A program made the translations under genes and the position numbers. The notes beneath the pieces are model-generated. The model searched no databases. It saw only the letters and a list, made by a program, of their open reading frames with translations, and was not told the origin of the DNA. A stretch of 64,000 bases of DNA from Pseudomonadales bacterium. GTDB taxonomy: Bacteria > Pseudomonadota > Gammaproteobacteria > Pseudomonadales > Azotimanducaceae. The DNA is taken from the NCBI GenBank assembly GCA_022822135.1, contig JAJECH010000012.1:83901-147900 (forward strand). Direction: 5' to 3'. Numbering within the stretch: the first letter of the stretch is position 1; each line of letters begins with the position of its first letter. Shown piece by piece: positions 10,097 to 18,268 of the stretch.

Positions 10097-10114
10097 AACA
10101 ACTTTCATGCCAAG
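10097..10114 (-). promoter_or_regulatory. possible sigma-54 promoter for the carboxylase operon
   Basis: On the minus strand this reads CTTGGCATGAAAGTTGTT, which is close to the sigma-54 consensus TGGCAC-N5-TTGC: TGGCAT, five bases, TTGT. The -24 GG is present, but the usual GC at -12 is GT. It lies about 60 nt upstream of the binding-protein start. Nitrogen-limitation control through NtrC and RpoN would fit the operon's function. I do not see a convincing NtrC palindrome upstream. Confidence 0.35.
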
Positions 10115-10211
10115 CTCTATTGCACAAGAATTAGCCATTTAGCGGACACTTCGCACACAAAATGAGCAAAGGAGACTACTAACTGCGCAAATATTGATAA
10201 AGCTCCGCGAA

Positions 10212-10445
10212 TCAACGCGGATTTCGCGCTTCAGCACTCGAATCCCAGATAAGCTGGCAATCCACGAGTATTACGTTCGACGCATGTGCGAATTTCTCAT
10301 AAAACGTCACTACGTGACGAGCACCTAACTCGGTGGCGATGGAACGGATCATCAAGTCGGTGAAGTCAATTCCTGATGAGCGATACTCCCGAAGCGCATT
10401 TCGTACGCGATCGACATCTTCGAATACGATTTCGCCTGTTCTTGA
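10212..10445 (-). pseudogene. truncated PIN-domain (VapC-like) toxin remnant
   Basis: A 77-codon open frame without its own start, bounded upstream by TGA at 10446-10448. Its translation looks like the C-terminal half of a PIN toxin: a run of the type VRNALREYRSSGIDFTDLMI with the acidic residues of the metal site, then GARHVVTFYEKFAHASNVILV. The N-terminal half with the expected first aspartate (DTNVLVR-like) is missing. The remnant follows the AbrB-type antitoxin gene in the order expected of an antitoxin-toxin operon, so I read it as a toxin that lost its 5' half by deletion. Domain identity rests on pattern recognition over about 60 residues. Confidence 0.6.
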
Positions 10446-10490
10446 TCATCGCCTCCAATAATCGAATCAATACGTTCGCGTAAATTGCGA

Positions 10491-10724
10491 TCAATCTTCG
10501 GTCGCTCCTGCGATGATCCCTGCTTCGATATCTCTAAGGGTCTTAGCTTTGCCATCGAACTTCAGGCACCCGGCGAGTCGACTGATCGGTTGCAAGGCAA
10601 TAAGACGCACTCCATCCTCGTCAAATTCATAGCGAATGCGGTCGCCGTCTTTTAGATTCAGTTTTAGCCTTACTGCTTTCGGAATCGTCGTCCGGCCACT
10701 CGCGGTGAAAGTTGATTCGATCAC
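10491..10724 (-). CDS. AbrB/SpoVT-type antitoxin, apparently orphaned
   Basis: A 77-residue protein with the swapped-hairpin DNA-binding motif of AbrB/MazE/VapB proteins (STFTASGRTTIPKAVR, then LKDGDRIRYEFDEDGVRL). It should bind its own promoter and neutralise a cognate PIN toxin. The GTG at 10724 gives the usual short lead-in. A TTG at 10736 and a GTG at 10733 are alternatives in the same frame. The toxin expected immediately downstream is only a fragment (10212-10445), so the antitoxin appears to be left over from a decayed module. Confidence 0.75.
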   Translation of the reverse strand: MIESTFTASGRTTIPKAVRLKLNLKDGDRIRYEFDEDGVRLIALQPISRLAGCLKFDGKAKTLRDIEAGIIAGATED

Positions 10725-10858
10725 ACAATCCACCAAAAAAAATGAAAATCCAATTTCACTTGGGTATTTAGTTTACGTACATTACTTTTTCGATCATCAT
10801 CTTTAAGTACGGACCGGTGTTCATCAACTGTCTCGCAGCTTCTTTCGTACACAACTCG

Positions 10859-11947
10859 CTAACTCTCGCGACCGAGAAACCAATCGACCAGCTCTGGATT
10901 CGAATCCTCTGGATAGGTGTGCGCTAGGTCCGCGATTTCTCGGTAAAACACACTTGCGCCCGCAGCTGAAAACGCGTACTCCGCAGTCTGGGCGATGTCC
11001 ACGGTAAACATCCAGTCCAATGCACCGTGAGTGATGCAGATGGGTAAATCGCGAAGCCGTTCTTTGGACATCATCTCGACGAGCATGGGATGAAAACTCG
11101 CTGAACACGGCGCCAAATGGGTAAACGGAGATTCATCCGTACATCCTGACACATAAGTGAAGGTCCCGCCGTCGCTCATTCCAGTTAGCAGCAACTTACT
11201 GTCGTCAACATTCACGAGGTCACGGATTGACTCGAGCATCCGATGGAGGTTTGGCGAATCTTGGTCCGGACCCATGATCGCCCAAGTGCCACCAACTGAC
11301 GTTGGACTTACCAACACCAGTTCCTCGGTACGAGCTGTTCGTAGCCACGACCATAAATATGTCGAACCATGGCCGCTGCCGCCATGCAATGCGAACACTA
11401 CGGGATATACCCGCTCTGGGCTGTACGATTCTGGAACATATAAGGAAAAGCCGCCGCGCTGTTTACGGTCGTTTTCAACGTGGTGAACTCCTCGAATACC
11501 GACGTTGTTTTGGTCGTCCCCAACCTGGATTCTCGGTTTATCCTGAGCACGCGCGTCCAAAAAAAATCGATGAATCATGCTGAAATGACTCGCTAATGGA
11601 TATAGCGTTTCGCAAATGCGTGCTCTCACACCGAGTGCTCGATAGATCGGCATCATGTCGTTAGCGCTTTGCCCGACATCCTCTAGCGCCTCTAGACTAC
11701 GAAGCGCTACGCGGTAGCCTTCTGATACCAAATCCCGGAGCTGTACTGCTTCGGGAGGCCAATCTGCTTGACGCAAGCCCTCTGACGCCCGACGAAGATC
11801 TTGCCTAGCCGAGAGCAGCTCGTTATGGATGGACTCCACATTAGCCGGTCCGAGGTATCGGGAGCTTCGCTCAAATACACGAAGTCCTTCCAGCAATGGT
11901 TCGATGACGCTTAACAGGATGTCTTCGAACGGTTTATGTTCCGCCAT
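10859..11947 (-). CDS. alpha/beta hydrolase with N-terminal helical domain
   Basis: A 362-residue cytoplasmic protein. Residues about 165-362 form an alpha/beta hydrolase of the esterase/PHB-depolymerase type: FALHGGSGHG (oxyanion loop), nucleophile elbow GMSDGG with S258, acid D311 in ITHGALDWM, and H343 in LAHTYP. Residues 1-150 have no recognisable domain, are mostly helical, and include leucine- and arginine-rich stretches. No signal peptide is present. The gene diverges from the VOC/CbbQ/CbbO cluster with 108 nt between starts, so a shared control region is possible. The substrate is unknown, and the fold suggests a carboxylic ester. Confidence 0.75.
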   Translation of the reverse strand: MAEHKPFEDILLSVIEPLLEGLRVFERSSRYLGPANVESIHNELLSARQDLRRASEGLRQADWPPEAVQLRDLVSEGYRVALRSLEALEDVGQSANDMMPIYRALGVRARICETLYPLASHFSMIHRFFLDARAQDKPRIQVGDDQNNVGIRGVHHVENDRKQRGGFSLYVPESYSPERVYPVVFALHGGSGHGSTYLWSWLRTARTEELVLVSPTSVGGTWAIMGPDQDSPNLHRMLESIRDLVNVDDSKLLLTGMSDGGTFTYVSGCTDESPFTHLAPCSASFHPMLVEMMSKERLRDLPICITHGALDWMFTVDIAQTAEYAFSAAGASVFYREIADLAHTYPEDSNPELVDWFLGRES

Positions 11948-12055
11948 ACTCGCATGTTACGGACGAAACTTTTCATTCCGTTCACGCTACCGTAATCGGA
12001 TCGCAGTTTTGAATTCGGAATAGAATCTCATCACGTAGCTAGCACTCCAATCACC

Positions 12056-12565
12056 ATGACATTGACTTGGTCACACGCGTTCGTCAACGTTAAGAATCTA
12101 AACCAAATGGTGAGCTTCTACACGGATGTACTTGGTTTTCGTGTTAACGACCAAGCGGATGGTATTGCGTTTCTCTCTCAACTCGAGGACGAACACCACC
12201 AGATAGCGTTTAAGGAGGATGCCGATCAAGGCAATGCATCGAGCCGGGTTGGGCACTTCGCTTTTCGTGTCGAGTCGCTAGTCGAAGTTAAACGGCTCTA
12301 CCAAGAGCTGACCTCAAACGACGAAGTAGGAAAGGTCGTTCCTGTCACGCATGGCAACACCTGGTCCATCTACTTCCATGATCCTGAACGCAATGGAATC
12401 GAGGTGTTTTGCGACACGCCCTGGGATGCCGACCAACCATTTGCAGAAACGTGGGATCCACAGATGGATCGTGCAGACTTAGAGACGTACACAACAAATC
12501 TCATCAAAGAACACGGTGATCTGAAAGCGAACCCGCGTGCGCAGGTCGATTTCGGCAGCGTTTAA
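12056..12565 (+). CDS. VOC-family (extradiol dioxygenase-like) protein
   Basis: A 169-residue single-module vicinal-oxygen-chelate protein. It begins WSHAFVNVKNLNQMVSFYTDVLGF, the usual first beta-alpha unit with H7 as a likely metal ligand. Further candidates are the histidine in GHFAFRV and the glutamate in NGIEVFCDTPW, giving the H-H-E metal site of type I extradiol dioxygenases and glyoxalases. The tail after DTPW resembles that of one-domain ring-cleaving dioxygenases. It is followed 123 nt later by a second VOC gene and then cbbQ- and cbbO-like genes, all on the plus strand. The substrate is not deducible. Confidence 0.85.
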   Translation: MTLTWSHAFVNVKNLNQMVSFYTDVLGFRVNDQADGIAFLSQLEDEHHQIAFKEDADQGNASSRVGHFAFRVESLVEVKRLYQELTSNDEVGKVVPVTHGNTWSIYFHDPERNGIEVFCDTPWDADQPFAETWDPQMDRADLETYTTNLIKEHGDLKANPRAQVDFGSV

Positions 12566-12688
12566 CTGACCGATGTTGGCAACGTCAACAGTAACATTGG
12601 TCGCCAATCAATTCTGTTCGGCGCTTGTAAGGGTGCCAGATTTCACACTAGCAATCGGGCTCGGTGACGCCGGGAGTACATACCAACC

Positions 12689-13552
12689 ATGAAACCTGAA
12701 CGCACTTTCAATCGAACGGTTGAGGACGTTGGCAATATCCAGAACATGGAGCACTTCAACCTCACGGTTCCGGATCAGCAACTTGCCGCATTGTTCTATG
12801 TCACTGGACTAGGGTTTACCCGAGATCCGTACATCGATTTTGGCACGTTCAACATGTGGATCAATGCTGGGGAGCAGCAGTTCCACTTGCCGAAAAGCGA
12901 CGCCCAAAAGTTCCGCGGTACGATCGGCGTCGTCATACCTAATCATGACGACCTCAAGCGCAGATTGAACGGCATTCAACGTTGGATGGATGGCACAGAG
13001 TTTAGCTGGGAAGAAGACGGTGACTGCATCAACGTATCTTGCCCATGGGGCAACGCGATCCGTGTCCACAAACCAGACGATGACGACAGTATGGCACTCG
13101 GCATCGCTTATGGTGATATGCAGGTCCCAGTAGGTTCAAGTGACGGCATCGTCAGGTTCTACGAACAGATATTTGATACAGCAGCCGAGAAGGTTGAAGA
13201 CAACACCGGCACCTATGCAAAAGTATCGATGGGATACAACCAAGTCTTCCGCTTTCGTGAAACGGAAGACAACATAGACGAATACGATGGGCATCACATC
13301 GCAATCTACGTGTCCAACTTTTCACGACCACATGACGCGTTGGTTGAACGCGACCTAATTACGGAAGAGTCTGATCAACATCAGTATCGATTTCAGTCGA
13401 TTGTTGACCCGGATACAGGCGATGAACTCACCGAAATTGAGCACGAAGTACGCAGTCTCCATCATCCGATGCGTAGACGCAGCCTTGTAAATCGAAACGC
13501 GTCGCAGTCGTTCGGCAACTATCGCCAGGGACGCGATGTCTTCGTGCCGTAG
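12689..13552 (+). CDS. VOC-family protein with two modules
   Basis: A 287-residue protein with two VOC-like modules: the first begins MEHFNLTVPDQQLAALFYVTG (about 20-125), the second LGIAYGDMQVPVGSSDGIVRFY (about 131-225). The pattern H-x-x-L and HHIAIYV suggests partial metal ligands, but I cannot identify a complete H-H-E set with confidence. Its stop codon TAG overlaps the GTG start of the AAA+ ATPase gene by one base, so the two are translationally coupled. This coupling is the best evidence that the protein works with the CbbQ/CbbO pair. Confidence 0.8.
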   Translation: MKPERTFNRTVEDVGNIQNMEHFNLTVPDQQLAALFYVTGLGFTRDPYIDFGTFNMWINAGEQQFHLPKSDAQKFRGTIGVVIPNHDDLKRRLNGIQRWMDGTEFSWEEDGDCINVSCPWGNAIRVHKPDDDDSMALGIAYGDMQVPVGSSDGIVRFYEQIFDTAAEKVEDNTGTYAKVSMGYNQVFRFRETEDNIDEYDGHHIAIYVSNFSRPHDALVERDLITEESDQHQYRFQSIVDPDTGDELTEIEHEVRSLHHPMRRRSLVNRNASQSFGNYRQGRDVFVP

Positions 13553-14376
13553 TGGTTGCCTCGGGTGACGAAGCCCCGTATTACCTACCGCTCAGTGATG
13601 AGATCGAGGTCTTTCTTGCTGCCTTCGAGCAACGGTTACCTGTACTCCTAAAGGGTCCAACCGGGTGCGGTAAAACACGGTTTGTTGAACATATGTCGTG
13701 GCGGATATACGGCGACGACAATCTGGTTCGAAACACAGTCAACCAACCACTCACGACCGTTTCATGTCATGAGGACCTGACGGCAACGGACCTACTCGGC
13801 AGATACCTCTTACACGACGAATCCACCAGCTGGCAAGATGGACCACTGACATCAGCGGTTCGACATGGAGGAATCTGCTATCTAGACGAGATCGTTGAAG
13901 CCCGTAAGGACACGACCGTCCTGATCCACTCTCTTACCGACCATCGCCGAATTCTGCCGATCGATAAAACAAATGAACTACTTGAAGCTCACCCTGATTT
14001 TCTATTAGTCATCTCTTATAACCCAGGCTATCAGAGCATTCTTAAAGACCTGAAACCTAGCACCCGTCAGCGATTCGTAAGTCTCCAGTTCGACTATCCC
14101 ACGGAGGAACGTGAAGCTGAGATCATCCGTGTTGAAAGCGGAATTGACCAGAAAAACGCGAGAATCCTCGCCAAAGTTGGCGTACATATTCGAAATCTGC
14201 GAGAGCATGGTTTCGAGGAAGGCGTAAGTACCCGATTACTCGTCTATACGGGATCGCTTATGCGCCAGGGTATCAAGCCGCGACGCGCCGCGAACGCAGC
14301 GTTGATTCATGCGTTGTCCGATGACCCAGAAGTCCAGCAGGCGATCGCCGACATTGTCGACGTAGTTTGGCCTTGA
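13552..14376 (+). CDS. CbbQ/NirQ/NorQ-type MoxR AAA+ ATPase
   Basis: A 274-residue AAA+ ATPase of the MoxR clade. Walker A is GPTGCGKTR (near residue 40), Walker B is GGICYLDEI, and a sensor-1 segment reads LLVISYNPGYQ, followed by the C-terminal CbbQ-type lid. Family members work with a VWA partner as activases or chaperones that remodel a metal- or ligand-inhibited enzyme (RuBisCO, nitric oxide reductase). The GTG start overlaps the preceding VOC stop (TAGTG) and the end overlaps the VWA gene start. No RuBisCO or nor genes are nearby, so the client is probably one of the VOC proteins or a distant enzyme. The client is inferred. Confidence 0.88.
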   Translation: MVASGDEAPYYLPLSDEIEVFLAAFEQRLPVLLKGPTGCGKTRFVEHMSWRIYGDDNLVRNTVNQPLTTVSCHEDLTATDLLGRYLLHDESTSWQDGPLTSAVRHGGICYLDEIVEARKDTTVLIHSLTDHRRILPIDKTNELLEAHPDFLLVISYNPGYQSILKDLKPSTRQRFVSLQFDYPTEEREAEIIRVESGIDQKNARILAKVGVHIRNLREHGFEEGVSTRLLVYTGSLMRQGIKPRRAANAALIHALSDDPEVQQAIADIVDVVWP

Positions 14377-16328
14377 CCCTCCTTAGCGAGGTTGAACGTC
14401 CCCTTGCGCTATTTACGCAGGGTTTGTCCAATCGAATCCCGATATTTCACAGTTCCGAACAGTTACATTCAATCAGTGGCTCAGATCTGTGCGAGTTGTT
14501 TTTACCGAATGAATTCGATTACTTCGACGAATCTAGTACAAACCGAGACGCCTATCGATGGCTTGTTATGCAGCAACTCGGATTTCGTCGTTACGACACG
14601 TTGTCCTTCTCTATTCAACATGCACGATCCGTAATCGAATATCTAGCTATGCAACCGATGCCTACAGCACATCGGGCGCCAGATCTTGAGCTGTTTTATC
14701 AACATTTTCCCGTACGCGATTTAGCGAGCTACCTGTTTTACGTGCTAGAAGAAACTAGAGTTGCGAACTTGATCGTCTCTGAGTTTCCGGGCGCTCAACG
14801 CCTCAGACACCAATATCAAACCTATCGCACGCATTCGATCAGCGTACTTGACCAGTCACCGCTCGCGGAAATGATGAGACTGGAAGTTGCGTTGCAGAGT
14901 CCAGATCGATTGCCGCCACTCTATTTGGCCCTTGTCTCGCCGATACTCAACAAGCGTGCAACCGTGTACTCATCGGCCGAAGCGACAGTGAATTGCTATC
15001 AAGCCTTTTTCGCGAATCTTGAACTAGATGTAGCGGAAGGTACGGACGGTGAACTACAAGATACGGTAGAACTCACCACGTTGCAACGTGCCGCGCGTCT
15101 TGAGGATTGGAAAGAGGAACTTCACGACGTTGATGCTCAACTCATGGCGATGTCCTTTGATGAAGACCTTGATGCGAAGCAGTCGACTTCCGAAGACGCG
15201 CTTGACGGTTCGCTTCGAGAAGCGAGTGTCGATCTAAAGCAAGAGCGCGATCAACTTCAGAGGCGGATCGATATGGAAAAGTCGCATCTCGCCGCATATG
15301 AAAACCAGCACATCGTTGGTAACCCCCACTTTAGATACGACGAGTGGGATCACCTGCACCAAACCTGGTTAAAAGCCTGGTGTTCCGTTTTCGAGATACG
15401 TGAAGACCCAGTTACTCAAGATTCAGCATCCGAACTAATGAAGAGCATTCGACCTCTTGTTCCAGCCGTTAGGAAACGATTCGAGCAAGTAAAACCTCTC
15501 GGTATGCGTCGTGTGCCGAGGAGCCTCGACGGCGAAGATCTAGACATCAATGCAATCGTTGAAGCGCGTGCAGACCTCCACGCCGGACTGACGCCGACCG
15601 AGCACGTATACGTTCGAGTGGAGAAGAAGCAACGAGATGTCGCTGCATGCCTTCTCGTTGATTTATCGGCATCGACAGATGACCCAGTCGTGTCCCCCGA
15701 TTCCAAGCATATGCCTGAAGATGAAGAGGACCCGTTTGATGATCCCTACCTTCATGGAGCCATCAACTTCGATCCAGATCAAGCAGAAACCGAAACGCCG
15801 CGCAAGATCATTGACGTACAGAAAGAATCCGTGCTTCTACTCGCGACCGCGCTTGAGAATCTAGGCGATCTATATTGTGTCTACGGGTTTTCAGGATACG
15901 GTCGCGAACGCGTTGAAGTCCACGTTGCTAAGGAGTTCAACGAGTCGCTCAACCGGCGAGCGATCAATGCTATCGCTGCCATGAAACCTCTTCGTTCAAC
16001 CCGCATGGGTCCAGCTATACGCCATGCAACGCACAAACTTCTCGCGACTGGGAGTGCGTTGAAGGTGCTCTTGGTGATCAGCGATGGTTTTCCCCAAGAT
16101 AGTGATTACGGCCCCGACCGGAGCAACCATGAGTACGGCATTCAGGACACGGCGAAGGCGATCCATGAAGCCCATGAAAAGGGGGTTCAGCTATTTTGTA
16201 TCACCGTAGATGTCTCGGGTCACGACTACCTGCGGCGCATGTGTCGAGAGGACCAATACTGGGTGATTGAGGACACGGAAGAGTTGCCAGATGCATTGCA
16301 ATTCGCGTACCGACGATTAACGTCCTAA
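14373..16328 (+). CDS. CbbO/NorD-type VWA-domain protein
   Basis: A 651-residue protein with an N-terminal helical region, a central charged and probably coiled-coil region (about 230-320) and a C-terminal von Willebrand A domain. The MIDAS motif is intact: DLSAST near residue 430, a threonine in RSTRMGPAIRH, and the aspartate in VISDGFP. CbbO/NorD proteins bridge the CbbQ hexamer to its target through this metal site. The TTG at 14373 overlaps the stop of the ATPase gene as TTGA. A TTG six bases earlier is also possible. An insert of about 30 acidic residues (SPDSKHMPEDEEDPFDDP...) sits just after the MIDAS loop. It is the last gene of its operon, followed by a hairpin. Confidence 0.85.
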   Translation: MTLLSEVERPLALFTQGLSNRIPIFHSSEQLHSISGSDLCELFLPNEFDYFDESSTNRDAYRWLVMQQLGFRRYDTLSFSIQHARSVIEYLAMQPMPTAHRAPDLELFYQHFPVRDLASYLFYVLEETRVANLIVSEFPGAQRLRHQYQTYRTHSISVLDQSPLAEMMRLEVALQSPDRLPPLYLALVSPILNKRATVYSSAEATVNCYQAFFANLELDVAEGTDGELQDTVELTTLQRAARLEDWKEELHDVDAQLMAMSFDEDLDAKQSTSEDALDGSLREASVDLKQERDQLQRRIDMEKSHLAAYENQHIVGNPHFRYDEWDHLHQTWLKAWCSVFEIREDPVTQDSASELMKSIRPLVPAVRKRFEQVKPLGMRRVPRSLDGEDLDINAIVEARADLHAGLTPTEHVYVRVEKKQRDVAACLLVDLSASTDDPVVSPDSKHMPEDEEDPFDDPYLHGAINFDPDQAETETPRKIIDVQKESVLLLATALENLGDLYCVYGFSGYGRERVEVHVAKEFNESLNRRAINAIAAMKPLRSTRMGPAIRHATHKLLATGSALKVLLVISDGFPQDSDYGPDRSNHEYGIQDTAKAIHEAHEKGVQLFCITVDVSGHDYLRRMCREDQYWVIEDTEELPDALQFAYRRLTS

Positions 16329-16335
16329 ACTAAAA

Positions 16336-16359
16336 ACGGCCACCGCAATTAGTGGCCGT
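16336..16359 (-). terminator. rho-independent terminator between convergent genes
   Basis: Perfect 8-bp stem ACGGCCAC / GTGGCCGT with an 8-nt loop. Read on the minus strand it is followed by TTTTAGTTT, so it is a good terminator for the Bax-inhibitor gene. On the plus strand it follows the VWA gene by a few bases but lacks a T-run, so it would stop that transcript only weakly. Confidence 0.75.
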
Positions 16360-16425
16360 CTCAATCGAATCAACTAACGTTCGGCTTTCTTAGAACACTC
16401 GTCGTTCGTCCCGTTGCCTAACGTT

Positions 16426-17085
16426 TTAGTCATCTCCACCAAATATCCCTAGCAGCTGTAGGATGCTCAGAAACATGATGTAAAAACTCACAAAAAGCGT
16501 GTTTGATGCGATGATGTAATTTCGTTCGCCTCCCAGCACGATAGCACTTGTTTGGTAGAGAATTAACGCACATGCAATAACCACCGCGAAAGCCGAAATG
16601 AGCATGGCAAGTGGTGTCATATTCACGAAAATGCTCAATACAAATATGCCTAGTAAAACGAAAATGCCTACTACGATGAAACTAGCGAGCCAACTGAAGT
16701 CCGTTCTGCGAACAATCGTGTATGCAGAAAGTGCGAAGAGAGTAGCGGAAGTCAGCGCAAATGCGTGTGCAATCAACCAAGGATTGATCGCCATGTATGC
16801 GTTCAGGATCGGCGCGATAAAAATGCCAATAAATCCTGCAAATGCAAACGACCAAACTAGCCCCCAAACACTATTCGCGGTCTTTTGAACGGCATAAGAA
16901 AATCCGAAGATACCGACTAAGTAGATAAACGGATTCATGAAGCCAATCTGAAGCAGCATGCCAATGTATGACAGCAATGCGGCAAAGCCGATGGATAACC
17001 CAAGCATGATGTATGTGTTGCGCAAAACACCATTAATTTCGACTGCCTGTTGTCCAGAGACGTGTGCTAACGCGGTTAATGCCAT
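16426..17085 (-). CDS. Bax inhibitor-1/YccA-family membrane protein
   Basis: A 219-residue integral membrane protein with about seven hydrophobic helices and the family's late motif region around SNTLFVSFYIMFLSILQLLGIFGG. It matches the YccA-like group of Gammaproteobacteria. YccA in Escherichia coli associates with the FtsH protease and modulates membrane protein quality control, while related proteins leak calcium. It is monocistronic: a stem-loop terminator follows, and a possible promoter lies directly upstream. GAGGA lies about 12 nt before the ATG. Confidence 0.9.
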   Translation of the reverse strand: MALTALAHVSGQQAVEINGVLRNTYIMLGLSIGFAALLSYIGMLLQIGFMNPFIYLVGIFGFSYAVQKTANSVWGLVWSFAFAGFIGIFIAPILNAYMAINPWLIAHAFALTSATLFALSAYTIVRRTDFSWLASFIVVGIFVLLGIFVLSIFVNMTPLAMLISAFAVVIACALILYQTSAIVLGGERNYIIASNTLFVSFYIMFLSILQLLGIFGGDD

Positions 17086-17441
17086 GTTTCTTACCAGTTC
17101 CTCGAACCTGCCCTAAATGGAATTATGTATGGTGTCAAAGCCGACCCCATGGACGAATCACCTTAAGTAGACATGCTTCTAACTCCGTGGGTTCAACGAC
17201 GAGGTTAGAGGATGCCCAATCACCATTCAAGAGATAGGGACGGAACTATCACTTTTCAACCCCTCTCTAACTCAAGTATTTAACTACGGGCAATGTAGTT
17301 CATTCCACGCTTCCCCGCTTGCGCAGCACTCTGAGATCAAAGGACCAGTGAACCTTTATCAACGGTACGTTGCAAGAAGAAGCACGAAATGAAGCGGTTG
17401 TGGGAGCTGAAAACGATGCATTGCTGCGGTCAAATCCGATA
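17086..17441. other. intergenic region between divergent genes
   Basis: About 355 bases separating the Bax-inhibitor gene from the DUF2799 lipoprotein gene. Apart from the possible promoter at 17111-17138 I see no gene, tRNA or convincing hairpin. An open frame extending the lipoprotein upstream to 17370 is present but not needed for a good signal peptide. Confidence 0.5.
17111..17138 (-). promoter_or_regulatory. possible sigma-70 promoter of the Bax-inhibitor gene
   Basis: On the minus strand a perfect TTGACA (17133-17138) is followed after 16 nt by TTTAGG, a poor -10 element. This would leave a leader of roughly 20 nt. The assignment rests mainly on the -35 box. Confidence 0.3.
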
Positions 17442-18122
17442 ATGAACGTTATGAAGATTCGCGACACCATACGCAGCCAACTTCGGACCTTCATCGTGTG
17501 CGCTTGCCTCTTGATATTGAGCGCATGTTCGCAGTTATCCGAGGAGGAATGTCTCTACATGAGCTGGCATGCGAGAGGCGTGATGGACGGTGCCGAGGGA
17601 GTACCGCCGAGCAAGGTCAACGAGTACCAAAGTACGTGTGATAAATACTCAGTGCAAGTGGATCGTGCAACGTATGAGGAGGGGCGTCAAGAGGGAGCGA
17701 AGCGATACTGCACTCGCGCGAACGGATTCAGCGTCGGTATGAACGGCGATAGATACGAGAACGCCTGTCCAGGAGGCATCGAGCGCACCTTTCTCAGCGG
17801 CTATCAGCCAGGACGTTTGATGTGGTCTGCAGTCAACAATATGCAAGTAGCCGAGTCGGCCGTACGCTCTAGTACGTACAGAATCCAGACCATCGAAAAC
17901 CAAGTTGATCGTTTGTACGTCGATCTAGAAGATACGAGCCTGACTGACAAGCAGCGTTCCGAAATCAGAAACCAAATTCGTTGGTTACGAAGGGAAATCG
18001 ATAACGAGCGCGACAAACGCCGAACGAATGAACTACGAATACCCGAATTACGAGATCGATGTAATCAAGCTAGAGAGAGGGTCGAATCTCTCGGTTTCGT
18101 CGTGACTGACGTCTGCTATTAA
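17442..18122 (+). CDS. DUF2799 lipoprotein
   Basis: A 226-residue predicted outer-membrane lipoprotein. After a short basic start the hydrophobic stretch ends in a lipobox (LILSAC), giving a lipidated cysteine about 30 residues in. The body has the DUF2799 pattern: G-MDGAEG-PPSKVNEY...C, then YEEGRQEGAKRYCTRANGFSVG and YENACPGG, with four conserved cysteines. The C-terminal third is a charged helical coil (residues about 140-215). I took the ATG at 17442, and the ATG at 17451 is equally possible. Function of the family is unknown. It appears monocistronic. Confidence 0.8.
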   Translation: MNVMKIRDTIRSQLRTFIVCACLLILSACSQLSEEECLYMSWHARGVMDGAEGVPPSKVNEYQSTCDKYSVQVDRATYEEGRQEGAKRYCTRANGFSVGMNGDRYENACPGGIERTFLSGYQPGRLMWSAVNNMQVAESAVRSSTYRIQTIENQVDRLYVDLEDTSLTDKQRSEIRNQIRWLRREIDNERDKRRTNELRIPELRDRCNQARERVESLGFVVTDVCY

Positions 18123-18185
18123 AGAACGCACCTGAACGTCAGCGTTGATCGAATTCAAAAACGGAATTGCCGCTCGTGCACATTT

Positions 18186-18207
18186 GAAGTGAGCGTACGC
18201 ACTTTTT
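18186..18207 (+). terminator. weak possible terminator after the DUF2799 gene
   Basis: GAAGTG and CACTTT can form a short stem around the loop AGCGTACG, followed by TT. The stem is only six pairs including one G-T, so this is a tentative call. Confidence 0.3.
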
Positions 18208-18268
18208 GCTTAAATCACGAAATTTCTCGGCACCTCAGAAGATGTGCCCGTGCTTAATCGATAGGTTT

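Noticed and set aside
10038..10210. Possible guanidine riboswitch upstream of the carboxylase operon
   Set aside because: I looked for the conserved segments of guanidine-I and the paired ACGR-loop hairpins of guanidine-II on the minus strand. One GGGGACG is present without a matching arm, so I do not call a riboswitch.
10352..10555. 67-residue open frame on the minus strand overlapping the antitoxin gene
   Set aside because: It runs partly through the AbrB gene and partly over the toxin remnant in another frame, and shows no coherent domain.
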